A stretch of DNA of 64,000 nt, from the NCBI GenBank assembly GCA_029213195.1, contig JARGNI010000018.1:1-64000 (forward strand), given 5' to 3'. The DNA is from Verrucomicrobiales bacterium (GTDB lineage Bacteria > Verrucomicrobiota > Verrucomicrobiia > Verrucomicrobiales > DEV007). The notes below the pieces were generated by a model. It was not told the DNA's origin, ran no database searches, and worked only from the letters and a program-made list of their open reading frames with translations. Made by a program: the position numbers and the translations under genes. Shown one piece after another: positions 18,208-27,084 of this stretch (position 1 is the first letter of the stretch; every line of letters starts with the position of its first letter).

Positions 18208-19509
18208 ATGAAACGTCGCGATTTCCTTCAAATCTCCGGTTCCGCCGCTCTTGGCGGTTCTCTTGTTTCCCCTCTCGCCCAGGCACAGGATGCCGATATC
18301 CTGAAGTATTCGGAATACTTTGTCCCAACTCGGGCGATCACCTCAGGGCCGAAGTATCACTGGTTCGGCTACTACGACAAATTGCAGTTCAACCCCACAA
18401 ATCGATTTGTTCTCAGCAACCAGGTCAGCTTCGAGGGCCGAACCCCGACCGCTGGCGATCGTATCCAGGTCGGAATGGTCGATCTTGAGGAAAGGGATCA
18501 GTGGATCGAGCTCGGCAAGAGTGATGCCTGGGGATGGCAGCAGGGCTGCATGCTGCAATGGCGTCCCGGTTCAGCCAACGAGGTCGTTTGGAATGATCGC
18601 GAGAAGGACAAATTCGTCTCCCGCATCAAGAACATCGAAACCGACGAGGTCCGCACAGTTCCTCGACCGATCTATGCTTTGTCCGCCGATGGGAAATGGG
18701 GCGTGTCTGCTGATTTCGCCCGAATCCAGAATCTCCGTCCCGGCTACGGATACCAAGGCGTCGCCGACCCGGTGCGAGCCGAGAAGAACCCCGCGTCCTC
18801 TGGAATCTGGCGGGTCAACATGGAGACCGGGAAATCAGATCTCGTCATTTCCCTCGAGCAACTTTCCGAGATCCCCTATCGAGGGGCGCCTCTCACCGAC
18901 AAGTGGAACTATGTGAATCACCTCCTCGTAAGCCCGGACAGCAAACGGTTCATTTTCCTGCATCGTTGGCGTGACAAAGGGCCGGATGATCCGGACTTCA
19001 AGGTCAACAATGGATTCGTGACACGGATGTTCACTGCGAATCTCGATGGCAGTGATCTCTACGTCCTCGACCCTTCGGGATTCACCTCCCATTTCATCTG
19101 GAAAGACCCCAAGCATGTCTGCGCCTGGACAAAACCGGACGGCCAGAAGTCCGCTTTCTACCTCTTCCAGGACAAGACCGATCAGGTCGAGATCGTCGGG
19201 GAGGAGAAGATGCCGGTAAATGGGCACAACACCTATCTGCCAGTCGGAAACGGGGTCGATTGGATTCTCAACGACACATATCCCAGGGGAGTGAGAAGGC
19301 AGCAGACTCCCTACATCTATCATGTGCCCACCGATACGAGGCACGACATTGCCCATCTCCATTCTCCGGCAGCCTACAAAGGCGAGTGGCGTTGCGACGC
19401 GCACCCCCGCTCCAGCAACGATGGCCACACCATCTGTGTGGATTCTCCCCATGGAGGGAACGGTCGCCAACTCTGGATCCACGACATCTCCGAACTTGTG
19501 GCTGGCTAG
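18208..19509 (+). CDS. Tat-exported beta-propeller-like protein, possibly oligogalacturonate-lyase related
   Basis: A 433-residue protein with a Tat-type signal (MKRRDFLQ, then a hydrophobic stretch to about residue 26). The mature part has repeated beta-strand/turn patterns with SADGKW, SPDSKR and SSNDGHT turns, as in WD40-like/TolB-like propellers. The C-terminal EWRCDAHPRSSNDG segment with conserved His resembles the oligogalacturonate-lyase/TolB-type propellers common in Planctomycetota and Verrucomicrobiota, but catalytic function is not certain. The next gene follows after 17 bases, suggesting a pair acting on the same, probably carbohydrate, substrate. Confidence 0.6.
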   Translation: MKRRDFLQISGSAALGGSLVSPLAQAQDADILKYSEYFVPTRAITSGPKYHWFGYYDKLQFNPTNRFVLSNQVSFEGRTPTAGDRIQVGMVDLEERDQWIELGKSDAWGWQQGCMLQWRPGSANEVVWNDREKDKFVSRIKNIETDEVRTVPRPIYALSADGKWGVSADFARIQNLRPGYGYQGVADPVRAEKNPASSGIWRVNMETGKSDLVISLEQLSEIPYRGAPLTDKWNYVNHLLVSPDSKRFIFLHRWRDKGPDDPDFKVNNGFVTRMFTANLDGSDLYVLDPSGFTSHFIWKDPKHVCAWTKPDGQKSAFYLFQDKTDQVEIVGEEKMPVNGHNTYLPVGNGVDWILNDTYPRGVRRQQTPYIYHVPTDTRHDIAHLHSPAAYKGEWRCDAHPRSSNDGHTICVDSPHGGNGRQLWIHDISELVAG

Positions 19510-19526
19510 ACCCACCGAACCCTATC

Positions 19527-20582
19527 ATGACCACAAGAAACATCCTTGCCGCAATTTCTTCCCTCCTTGCCATCACTCCTGGCCTGGCAGAATCATCGGA
19601 TTTCGAATTTCGTGATCCCAACCCCAAGCGCTACGAGTTTTCCGAGAGAGCCAGCAAGATCGATCCCCGGGTCAAAGCTCATCCGGATATCAATTTCCTG
19701 ATCGAGAACAAGGACGGGAAACCAGCGGACCTACAACAGGCCTCGGTCGACACCTCCGTGGCACCACGCGGAAAGCTTGTCATCTGGTTGATGGGACACA
19801 ACGAAGCCCTCTTTCAGCGACTCAATCGCTACGGCCTCCACGCGATCCGTCCTCACTATGCCAACAAGTGGTTTGGGATCGTTTGCCAGGAAAAACCGGT
19901 CGGTCCCCACTGCCGGGGTAACGTGAGACTGGAAGCGGCGACGGGCGAGGATTTCAGCGACGAGGTTACCATCCCCAAGCCCGATGGCATGATGGAACGC
20001 AGCTTCCAGTTTGTGAAATGGCTCGACCAGAAACACCCGGAAGGCAATTGGGGCTACTTCCTGAATGATCGCGGGGACGGACTGCGATGGACCGATGTGA
20101 TCGTGGCAGGATCCTCCCATGGCTCGACCACGGCGACCCGGTTTTCCAAGCATGTCGAGGTCAGTCGCGTCGTTGCTCTCTGTGGTCCACGAGACCAGCA
20201 CCAGCAATGGCAATCCCTCCCCTCCGCGACTCCGGCCAATCGCATCTTCGGTTTTTCCCATGTGCTCGACGGAGGCTGGACCGCGGATCACTATTGTCGC
20301 TCTTGGGAAATGCTTGGGCTTCACGAATACGGGCGCATCGTCAATGTCGACAAGACCCCAGTTCCGTTCGAGAACACCCGGCGACTGATCACGGATTTCG
20401 ATGTGAAGGGCGATGCCAAGAAAGCACACAGTGCGGTGACCCCCGGAAAAGCATCGGCAAAGGACAAGCAGGGGAACTTTCTTCACGAGAAAGTCTGGGA
20501 GTATCTCTTCACCCATCCCGTCGACCAAGTCGGAGGTGCAGTAGCGATGGACAACGACTGCGACAAGGTCCAGGCCCAGTAG
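19527..20582 (+). CDS. Exported alpha/beta-hydrolase-like protein
   Basis: A 351-residue protein. The ATG at 19527 gives a signal peptide (about residues 1-21) and follows the previous stop by 17 bases; the open frame itself extends further upstream inside the neighbour. A strand-nucleophile-helix motif GSSHG at residues 195-199 places Ser197 as candidate nucleophile, and the surrounding WTDVIVAG and VVALCGPRD strands fit an alpha/beta-hydrolase core. It resembles the uncharacterised BPSS1187-type hydrolase-like proteins, but this is recognition by eye only. Substrate unknown; probably acts with the preceding propeller protein in the periplasm. Confidence 0.6.
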   Translation: MTTRNILAAISSLLAITPGLAESSDFEFRDPNPKRYEFSERASKIDPRVKAHPDINFLIENKDGKPADLQQASVDTSVAPRGKLVIWLMGHNEALFQRLNRYGLHAIRPHYANKWFGIVCQEKPVGPHCRGNVRLEAATGEDFSDEVTIPKPDGMMERSFQFVKWLDQKHPEGNWGYFLNDRGDGLRWTDVIVAGSSHGSTTATRFSKHVEVSRVVALCGPRDQHQQWQSLPSATPANRIFGFSHVLDGGWTADHYCRSWEMLGLHEYGRIVNVDKTPVPFENTRRLITDFDVKGDAKKAHSAVTPGKASAKDKQGNFLHEKVWEYLFTHPVDQVGGAVAMDNDCDKVQAQ

Positions 20583-20669
20583 TTTGGCATTTCCACGTCC
20601 AGGGACGGAACTTTCCTTCGCAACTTGTCGAGGCTTCGAGTCAGCTATACAGTCCCGCCAATCTCCCTC

Positions 20670-21296
20670 ATGAGCGAAGAACCCACGCCTCCTCTCGATC
20701 CCATGTCTCTCCGACTCGCGGCAGCGAATGCACTGATCCGTCGCCGTCGCACGATCAAGCCGCGGGACATGTCGGACAAACCGGTCGAGCCGAAGGTGCT
20801 TGCTGCCATCCTCGAAAACGGAAACTGGGCGCCCACTCATGGCATGACCGAGCCATGGCGATTCTTTGTCTTCACGGGCGAAGGTCGTCAACGCCTTGCC
20901 GATTTCTGTGCAAACCTCTACGAAAAGATCACACCAAAAGACCAGGTTCGCCCGGATAAGCTGGAGAAGCTCAAGACCCAGCCTCTTCTCGCTCCGGTGG
21001 TGATCGCGATCGGCATGAAGCGCCAGGAGATCGAAAAAATCCCCGAGATCGAGGAAGTCGAAGCGGTCGCCTGCGCCGTCCAGAACATGCACCTGACCGC
21101 TTCCGCGGTGGGCATGGCCGCCTTCTGGTCTTCTCCTCCGATTTCCTACACCGATGAGATGCGCTCGTGGCTGGGGCTTTCCGATGAACGCGACAAGTGT
21201 CTCGGATTCTTCTATCTCGGTTGGCCGGAGTCCGAGGAATGGCCGGAAAGCACCCGTGGGGACATCACCGAAAAGGTGACCATGGTTGCAAACTGA
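20670..21296 (+). CDS. Nitroreductase-family FMN oxidoreductase
   Basis: A 208-residue protein of the nitroreductase/YdjA-like group. The start region has RRRRTIKPRDM (Arg cluster for FMN phosphate binding), followed by the typical ENGNWAPTHGMTEPWRFFVF segment, and a C-terminal GFFYLGWPE strand similar to the family GflPlGyP motif. Such proteins are cytoplasmic flavin-dependent oxidoreductases of broad substrate range. The ATG at 20670 is preferred over an upstream in-frame TTG at 20625. The queE gene begins 17 bases after the stop, so the two may be co-transcribed. Confidence 0.9.
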   Translation: MSEEPTPPLDPMSLRLAAANALIRRRRTIKPRDMSDKPVEPKVLAAILENGNWAPTHGMTEPWRFFVFTGEGRQRLADFCANLYEKITPKDQVRPDKLEKLKTQPLLAPVVIAIGMKRQEIEKIPEIEEVEAVACAVQNMHLTASAVGMAAFWSSPPISYTDEMRSWLGLSDERDKCLGFFYLGWPESEEWPESTRGDITEKVTMVAN

Positions 21297-21313
21297 TCGG
21301 TAGCCAGCGCCTC

Positions 21314-22054
21314 ATGAAAATCGCTCGGATGCCGGACGGGAGTCCCGAGATCTTTCACACCCTGCAGGGAGAGGGAAGAAACACGGGCACTCCTTCCGTA
21401 TTCATTCGCTCATCCCTCTGCAATCTTTCCTGCTATTGGTGCGATACGCCCTACACCTGGAATTGGGAAGACTCGGACTACGAGCACGAATCCCCAGAGA
21501 AGTTCCGACGCGAAGAGGAGATTCTCTCGCTCTCCCCCCTCGAAGTCGCGGAAACAGCAGCAGCCTTCGGATGTCCAAACTTTGTCTTCACCGGCGGAGA
21601 ACCATTGCTGCAGGAGAAGGCATGGCTCGAGGTCATGGACCGGCTTGCCACTGCTTTCGAAAACGCGTATTTCGAAATCGAGACGAATGGAACGATTGCG
21701 CCTTCCTCGGAGTTTCTCGACCGGATTCACCAGGTCAACGTTTCTCCAAAACTGGCGAACTCAGGTGTCCTGGAAACGAAGAGAATCAATACCGAAGTCC
21801 TGGCTTCGCTCGCAGCTTCGGGCAAGGCCGACTTCAAATTTGTGGTGGAGCAACCGGAGAACCTAGAGGAAATCGAAACGCTTCAGGCCCTTAGCCAGAT
21901 CCCGAAGAGCCGAGTTTTCCTGATGCCTGCCGCATCCTCTCTCGACACCCTCGAAGAGAACCAGGGGTGGGTCTCCCGAATCGCCCTGAAGCAAGGCTAT
22001 CACTACTCCGATCGCCTCCACCTGCGGCTCTACGGGGCGAAACGCGGAGTGTAA
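21314..22054 (+). CDS. queE: 7-carboxy-7-deazaguanine synthase (radical SAM)
   Basis: A 246-residue radical-SAM enzyme that converts 6-carboxytetrahydropterin to 7-carboxy-7-deazaguanine in the queuosine pathway. The N-terminal EIFHTLQGEGRNTGTPSVF segment and the iron-sulfur motif CNLSCYWC (Cys36, Cys40, Cys43) followed by DTPYTW are diagnostic. VFTGGEPLLQ supplies the SAM-contacting GGEP motif. ATG at 21314 is chosen because it lies immediately before the conserved N-terminus. No other queuosine gene is seen in the window. It ends four bases before the end of a convergent gene. Confidence 0.95.
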   Translation: MKIARMPDGSPEIFHTLQGEGRNTGTPSVFIRSSLCNLSCYWCDTPYTWNWEDSDYEHESPEKFRREEEILSLSPLEVAETAAAFGCPNFVFTGGEPLLQEKAWLEVMDRLATAFENAYFEIETNGTIAPSSEFLDRIHQVNVSPKLANSGVLETKRINTEVLASLAASGKADFKFVVEQPENLEEIETLQALSQIPKSRVFLMPAASSLDTLEENQGWVSRIALKQGYHYSDRLHLRLYGAKRGV

Positions 22055-22058
22055 CTTT

Positions 22059-22940
22059 CTACCAGGTGACCCGATAGGTCACGTCCCAGAGAACCTTGCC
22101 GGTTTCCTGGCATTCGGGGCAGGCTTTTTTGCCATCAGGAGCACGCTGCCCAAACGGCAAATCGGTCTGGACTCGCTTGAAGCCCCCGCAGTTCTGACAC
22201 CTTCGCTGCTCCTGTCGGTTCAGTTCGTAGAGTTCACCATTCTTGATCGCACTGAGAAAGAGATCCTTGGAAAATACCGGTGGCTTCTCCAATACGACCT
22301 GGGAGGATGCCGCCTGAAACTTGGAGAGACTCTTGACCTCGGTAACTCGCTTGCGTTTGAATTTCGGCTCAGAGCCGGACTCCGGCTCTGACGGAGTCGA
22401 AGCGGCTCCCCCAACCGGAATTCCGAAAAAGGTCGCGCCCCCGGTATCCGCCGTCTCCAGGCTGGGACCACCTCGATCATCGATTCGCTCGACCTCGATG
22501 CGGGTCACCGTGGTCTCATGCGTTCCAGCTTCCACCACCTCGAGAGCGGGAGTCAATTCCCCTTCCTTCATTTCGAGTGCGCTATCTACAAGAAACACCG
22601 AGGGTTGCCCCTGGTAGGCCACAAGATACAGGGACTTGCCCGCCTCTTCTTCCCCCAGGTCTTCGATGACCCGAACCCGGCTTCCTGCAAAGGCCTGCTC
22701 TTGCTCTCGAAATTCCCGAATCGCCTGCTCGTTGAATCCGGCTTCGATCTCGCGATAGAAATCGATCAGTGACTCTCGTGTCTCGGCAGCATTCGCTCGA
22801 CCGACACGGCTGACATGGAAGAGCTCCGTCGTCTCGCGCGCTTCCGGTCCCAGGGGCTGCTCCGCCCCTTCCTCGACATCCTGGCTCCTCGCAAAAGAGA
22901 TGAAGAGCAAGCAGAGAAGAAAGTGAGGCAGGATCTTCAT
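22059..22940 (-). CDS. Exported protein with C-terminal zinc-ribbon-like cysteines, unknown function
   Basis: A 293-residue protein. The ATG at 22940 gives a clean signal peptide (MKILPHFLLCLLFISFA) and is preferred over one 39 bases upstream. The middle is a beta-rich region of no family I recognise. Two CxxC pairs near the C-terminus, in CQNCGG (about residue 247) and CPECQETG (about residue 273), look like a zinc ribbon or a DnaJ-type cysteine motif. It lies 31 bases downstream of the threonylcarbamoyl-AMP synthase gene on the same strand, so it is probably co-transcribed with it, though a functional link is not obvious. Confidence 0.7.
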   Translation of the reverse strand: MKILPHFLLCLLFISFARSQDVEEGAEQPLGPEARETTELFHVSRVGRANAAETRESLIDFYREIEAGFNEQAIREFREQEQAFAGSRVRVIEDLGEEEAGKSLYLVAYQGQPSVFLVDSALEMKEGELTPALEVVEAGTHETTVTRIEVERIDDRGGPSLETADTGGATFFGIPVGGAASTPSEPESGSEPKFKRKRVTEVKSLSKFQAASSQVVLEKPPVFSKDLFLSAIKNGELYELNRQEQRRCQNCGGFKRVQTDLPFGQRAPDGKKACPECQETGKVLWDVTYRVTW

Positions 22941-22971
22941 GCCCACAAAGTGATTCCGAAAAGTTGGTTTG

Positions 22972-24018
22972 TCATGCATTCAATTCCTTCACGGCCGCCT
23001 TCCGCAACTTATCGAGAATGGCTTTTCCCACCCCGCGATCTGGAACGGGTTCGGCGATAATCTCATCGAAGCCCCCCTGATCGAGCTGTCTCATGAGATG
23101 AAAAAGGCGAATTCCCGCCTCGGCGACACGCCCCGATCCTGGGCTCAGGACGACTACCTCATCCCAATCATGGAGATCGAGGTATCCATCCTTGGGTTGC
23201 CCGCGATAACTCAGGAGAGCGTAGCGCTTTCCTTCTTCGGGATGAAACTGGGCCGGATCCGAGAGAAGGCGAAGAGCTGTCCGGGGGGCATAATGGTTTT
23301 CGAGCATTCCAGGCGCCTCGGGGGCGGACTCTTCCACCTCCGTATTTCGTTCTGCGAAAATCACCTTCCCGAACTTCTTGAGATCGATCTCCGTGACCGG
23401 ACCGGGACGAAGAATGACCAGTTCGGGTTTGTGTTCCCCTGGCTGCACACGAACGATGGTCGACTCGAGCCCCTGAGAGCATGCTCCGCCATCCACGATA
23501 AAGGGAATTCGCCCGCCAAGCTGGTCGAGGACTGCCTGCGCCGAGGTCGGGCTGAGTAACCCAAAGAGATTGGCACTGGGCGCTGCCACGGGACCTCCGA
23601 AATTTCGCAGGATCCGATGAAACACCGGATGATCGCATTGACGCACCGCAACCGTTGGGAGTCCTCCCGTCACGATGTCGGGAATAATGGGTCGGCGAGG
23701 GAGAACCAGGGTCAACGGTCCCGGCCAGAAGGTCTCGATCAACTGTGTCACCGTCTTCTGAATTTCTTCGGGAATATCCGCCACGTCCCGAACGGCATCC
23801 TTGTGGGGCAAATGAACGATGAGTGGATCGAAAAGGGGCCGCTCCTTTGCGGCAAAAATGGACTCGACCGCTTCTGGATTCAGCGCATCCGCCGCCAATC
23901 CATAGACGGTCTCGGTCGGCAAGGCGATGAGCTGCCCGGATTGCAAAGCTCCCACCGCGCTTCGCACGGTTTCGTTGGTATCTTGCTCGGTATCGGTTCT
24001 CAGAATCTCCGTTTCCAT
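22972..24018 (-). CDS. tsaC: L-threonylcarbamoyladenylate synthase (Sua5-type)
   Basis: A 348-residue enzyme that makes threonylcarbamoyl-AMP from threonine, bicarbonate and ATP for the t6A tRNA modification. The YrdC domain is clear: LIALPTETVYGLAADALN (about residues 32-49), a KERPLFDPLIVHL segment, and GPVAAPSANLFGLLSPT. The length and a second domain (about 230-348) identify it as the longer Sua5 form rather than the short TsaC. It is cytoplasmic. It is divergent from aroK with 54 bases between the start codons. Confidence 0.95.
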   Translation of the reverse strand: METEILRTDTEQDTNETVRSAVGALQSGQLIALPTETVYGLAADALNPEAVESIFAAKERPLFDPLIVHLPHKDAVRDVADIPEEIQKTVTQLIETFWPGPLTLVLPRRPIIPDIVTGGLPTVAVRQCDHPVFHRILRNFGGPVAAPSANLFGLLSPTSAQAVLDQLGGRIPFIVDGGACSQGLESTIVRVQPGEHKPELVILRPGPVTEIDLKKFGKVIFAERNTEVEESAPEAPGMLENHYAPRTALRLLSDPAQFHPEEGKRYALLSYRGQPKDGYLDLHDWDEVVVLSPGSGRVAEAGIRLFHLMRQLDQGGFDEIIAEPVPDRGVGKAILDKLRKAAVKELNA

Positions 24019-24072
24019 CAGTTTCGTGGGTGCCTCAAGGGGAAAAGGTTGGGAATTGGCGCTATTCTCGCT

Positions 24073-24627
24073 ATGCTGGCGCTAGTGCATACGACAGACC
24101 AGAAGTCTCGCAATCTGATTTTGATCGGATTCATGGGAACGGGCAAGACCACAATCGGAAAGCGAGTCGCCAGCAGTCTCGGCTTCCGCTTCGTGGACAC
24201 GGATGCGAGGATCACCAAGGCTGCCGGCAAACCGATCACGAAGATTTTTGAAGAGGATGGCGAGGAGGCCTTTCGCGCTCTGGAAACGAAAATCCTGCAA
24301 GCCTGTGCCGAACAATCCGATCAGGTCATCTCGACGGGAGGAGGCATCGTGACCCAACCAAAGAATCGCGAGATTCTCGCGAGAGCAGGATTCGTCATTT
24401 GGCTGAAGGCTTCTCCCGAAACCATCTACGAGCGCATCCGTCACAACCGGAGCCGCCCCCTTCTCAAGACGACCGATCCGCAGGCGACGATCCGCGATCT
24501 CCTCGCGGAGAGAAGCGATCTTTATGATGCCTCGAAAAACCTGGCGGTGACCACCGATGGATTGACCCTCGAAGAGACCTGCTTCGGGGTCACCGAATCG
24601 GCGCGCGTGGCTCTCGGGATGATCTAG
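24073..24627 (+). CDS. aroK: Shikimate kinase
   Basis: A 184-residue shikimate kinase catalysing ATP-dependent formation of shikimate-3-phosphate. Walker A GFMGTGKTT is at residues 19-27, the DTD shikimate/Mg motif at 42-44, and the STGGGIV shikimate-binding motif with Gly89-91. A lid segment with RSRPLL follows. Length is normal for the family. The frame is open far upstream, but the ATG at 24073 fits the family N-terminus. The promoter must lie in the short 54-base divergent gap shared with the tsaC-type gene. Confidence 0.95.
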   Translation: MLALVHTTDQKSRNLILIGFMGTGKTTIGKRVASSLGFRFVDTDARITKAAGKPITKIFEEDGEEAFRALETKILQACAEQSDQVISTGGGIVTQPKNREILARAGFVIWLKASPETIYERIRHNRSRPLLKTTDPQATIRDLLAERSDLYDASKNLAVTTDGLTLEETCFGVTESARVALGMI

Positions 24628-24738
24628 ACCGCGATTCGATTCGGATCGCATTTTCCGTGAGAAGCCAGACCTCGCAGGAAACGGCGGAACGCTTTGCGCG
24701 CTTCGTTACGGGAGGACGCGCAGGTGTTTTCTCTGCAT

Positions 24739-25596
24739 CTATTTCCCGGGCTCCTTGAGAGTTTCCAAGACCTGCTCCAAGCCCTCCAGGTTCTCCAGGA
24801 GGGTTTCCCTGGTATCCGTTTCGTTCCGATGATCGAGGATCCCAATCGGTCCCTCGTAGCCGGAGCGCAGGACGGCATTGATCATATCGCTTTCCTTTGT
24901 TCCTCCTCCCAAACGAAGAATTTTTTTCCCTTCCCGATCCCCCCCGGGAACCATCCCGTTGAGATTGAGACAGAGCAAAAAGGGCTTCATGACTTCAAAA
25001 TCCGCCGCCCAGGAATCGATTCGGTCATGGGCATGATGAAAGTTGTAGACGATCCCGACATGCGAGTCGCCTCGCTCACGAAAGGCTTTGCAGATAGCGA
25101 CCAAGTTCTCCGGTTCCCCGCCCCAACCTCCGTGATTGTAGAGACCAAAAGCACACCCGGCCTCCCCAGCCCGCTTTACGAGTGGCTCCAGTTTTCGAAC
25201 AGCAGCGGAGACCCGCTCCTCCTGCGTCTCTCCCTCCGGGGATGGGACCGTTTTCCAGATCTGGGGATGAATCCCATATTTCTTGAAGAGACGAAACGCC
25301 TCCTCGTGTCCCGACCAGAAGGCAAACATCTCGATCCCGTGACGCTGATAGGCGAGGATCTCCTTTTCAAACTCCGGGATATGATTCTGACGCCAGTCGT
25401 AGGCGCTGCGGGTCAACCCCAGCTCCTTGAGCATCCGGGCTCTTTCCTCCGGGCCTCGCTTCTTCGCATCGAACGGGACGATGCACCACGCGACGAGGTT
25501 CTCCTTTTCGAACGAGGGAGGAACCGGCGTATCGGCCTCGAGCGAGCCGAGCCCTCCGAGTGCGACAAAAAGAACAAGTCCGACGAGACGAATCAT
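24739..25596 (-). CDS. Exported sugar phosphate isomerase/epimerase-like TIM barrel protein
   Basis: A 285-residue protein with a signal peptide (about residues 1-22) followed by a xylose-isomerase-like TIM barrel: WCIVPFDAKKRGPEERARML near the N-terminus, a GLYNHGGWGGEP strand, VGIVYNFHHAHD, and a C-terminal GPIGILDHRNETD strand with metal-ligand-like residues. Such exported epimerase-like proteins are frequent in Planctomycetota and Verrucomicrobiota and are usually linked to carbohydrate breakdown. Its start overlaps the stop of the upstream gene by four bases, so the pair is translationally coupled. Confidence 0.85.
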   Translation of the reverse strand: MIRLVGLVLFVALGGLGSLEADTPVPPSFEKENLVAWCIVPFDAKKRGPEERARMLKELGLTRSAYDWRQNHIPEFEKEILAYQRHGIEMFAFWSGHEEAFRLFKKYGIHPQIWKTVPSPEGETQEERVSAAVRKLEPLVKRAGEAGCAFGLYNHGGWGGEPENLVAICKAFRERGDSHVGIVYNFHHAHDRIDSWAADFEVMKPFLLCLNLNGMVPGGDREGKKILRLGGGTKESDMINAVLRSGYEGPIGILDHRNETDTRETLLENLEGLEQVLETLKEPGK

Positions 25597-26108
25597 TTCT
25601 TCTCGGAATCGGTTTCCCTTTCCGCAGCCGTCTTTTCCTCTGATTCCCGGGGAGGCATCTTGGTGAAAGAGGCCGCTTCGACGATGCGTTCGATCTCGAT
25701 CTGGTCATCATCGACCAACTGCTCCTTGGGATACTCCACCGGCTTCGATTTTCCAGGAATGAGAAAGAGGACCTTCCCTTCGCGCAGAACTTCCGCTGCC
25801 CCCGTCGTCCCCGGTCGAGGAACCGAATAGGCGAGGAGTCGAGCCGAGATCTTCTTTCCTTCGAGGTTGGTCCACTCTCGCAGGGTGCTCACGGCATGAT
25901 ACTGGACGACGATCGTCTTGGTCTCCCTCGTTTTCCCAGAGAGTCCCGCTTCGATCCCACCTGTTCCTCCGCCGAGGTTCCGGGTGGAACGCTTGATAGA
26001 ATCCTTGGGAACAAGCGGATTGGCGGGGATCGTCTGCGCGAGAAGCTCCCCGGTAAACGCCCCGGTCACGATGAGGAACAGCAAGGAAAGGGGGATTTTT
26101 GTCTTCAT
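25593..26108 (-). CDS. Small exported protein, unknown function
   Basis: A 171-residue protein. ATG at 26108 begins a signal peptide (MKTKIPLSLLFLIVTGAF) and is preferred over the upstream in-frame ATG. The mature part is short and beta-rich with a charged Glu/Lys/Arg C-terminal tail. I do not recognise a family. It resembles in style the other small exported proteins in this window that carry short beta domains with an embedded 'VEYPKEQLVDDDQ' segment. It overlaps the TIM-barrel gene by four bases and lies 43 bases downstream of the AIM24 gene on the same strand. Confidence 0.7.
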   Translation of the reverse strand: MKTKIPLSLLFLIVTGAFTGELLAQTIPANPLVPKDSIKRSTRNLGGGTGGIEAGLSGKTRETKTIVVQYHAVSTLREWTNLEGKKISARLLAYSVPRPGTTGAAEVLREGKVLFLIPGKSKPVEYPKEQLVDDDQIEIERIVEAASFTKMPPRESEEKTAAERETDSEKK

Positions 26109-26151
26109 GTTCTCGAGGGTGGGGATGCGATAGAAAAGTAAGGAGGAGTCG

Positions 26152-26895
26152 CTACCCCGCCTGGGCACCGAGGATGATTTCTTCGTAGGGCTGAATCACG
26201 ACAAACCCGTCGCCCTGGAAGAGCATCTGGATGGATTCCCCACTGCCGCGACCGACAAAGGTTTTCAACGAGACATCCTTCTTGAACTCGGGGGAGAGAT
26301 TTCCGGACCAAGCGATGGTCGCATTCGGGTCGGTGCAAACCGGCATATCCGGGGTCACCCGCAGCGTGATCGGCTCGTAGTGGGAGGTGAACGCAATCAT
26401 GCCGGATCCGCTCAGGCGAATATTGAAAAGTCCGCCGGCCAGCATCGCCCCGAGCTTTTTCATCATCGTAATCTTGTAATCGACGCTCGTTTCGAACGCG
26501 AGAAGGTCATTCCCGTTCACGATAATCTCCTCATTCTGCAACTGAACGATGATGACTTTCTTCCCGGAATCCGCCAGGTAGACCTGCCCCTGTCCCTGCG
26601 CCTTGGTGAGGGAAGCCCCTTCCCCGCTGACCGCCTTCTTGAGCAGATTGCCCATCCCTTGTTCGAGGATCCCCTCGCGGACGAATTTCACGTTCCCGCG
26701 ATAGGCGACCATCGAGCCCATCTTGGTCCAGATTTCGCCATTGAGATTGAGCTCGAGGAGACGTGGGGTTTCAAGTTCGAAGATCCCTTCGCCTCGGTCG
26801 CGCTGGGCAGAAGCCTCGACAAATTCCTGAAGCGAGTAGCGATTCGCTCCGGAAGCAGGCTGGGATGGAATGGGAGGAGGTGCAGATGAATCCAT
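26152..26895 (-). CDS. AIM24 family protein (TIGR00266/DUF124)
   Basis: A 247-residue AIM24-type protein built of repeated beta-strands. Recognisable parts are the TKMGSMVAYRGNVKF segment, the GQVYLADSGKKVIIVQLQNE strand pair and the C-terminal GSGESIQMLFQGDGFVVIQP. The family has a trapezoid beta-fold and unknown function; a yeast member is needed for mitochondrial inner-membrane architecture. Start is ambiguous between 26895 and 26919; the shorter form is chosen because the extra eight residues look non-conserved. It heads a three-gene minus-strand unit with the exported proteins at 25593 and 24739. Confidence 0.88.
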   Translation of the reverse strand: MDSSAPPPIPSQPASGANRYSLQEFVEASAQRDRGEGIFELETPRLLELNLNGEIWTKMGSMVAYRGNVKFVREGILEQGMGNLLKKAVSGEGASLTKAQGQGQVYLADSGKKVIIVQLQNEEIIVNGNDLLAFETSVDYKITMMKKLGAMLAGGLFNIRLSGSGMIAFTSHYEPITLRVTPDMPVCTDPNATIAWSGNLSPEFKKDVSLKTFVGRGSGESIQMLFQGDGFVVIQPYEEIILGAQAG

Positions 26896-27084
26896 ATCCG
26901 CAACTCTACCCCGAACCATCCCGGCAGCCCAGAAAAATCAAGAACTCGGGAGCATTTCTCCCCACCATGAGTTCGCCATACTTCGCACAATCGGGAGACA
27001 AAATTCGCGCAAGATTTCGCAATCGGAAGATGGGACAGCTGATTCTGAAATGAGATCATAGAGTCGAACCCCAAAGTTACGATT

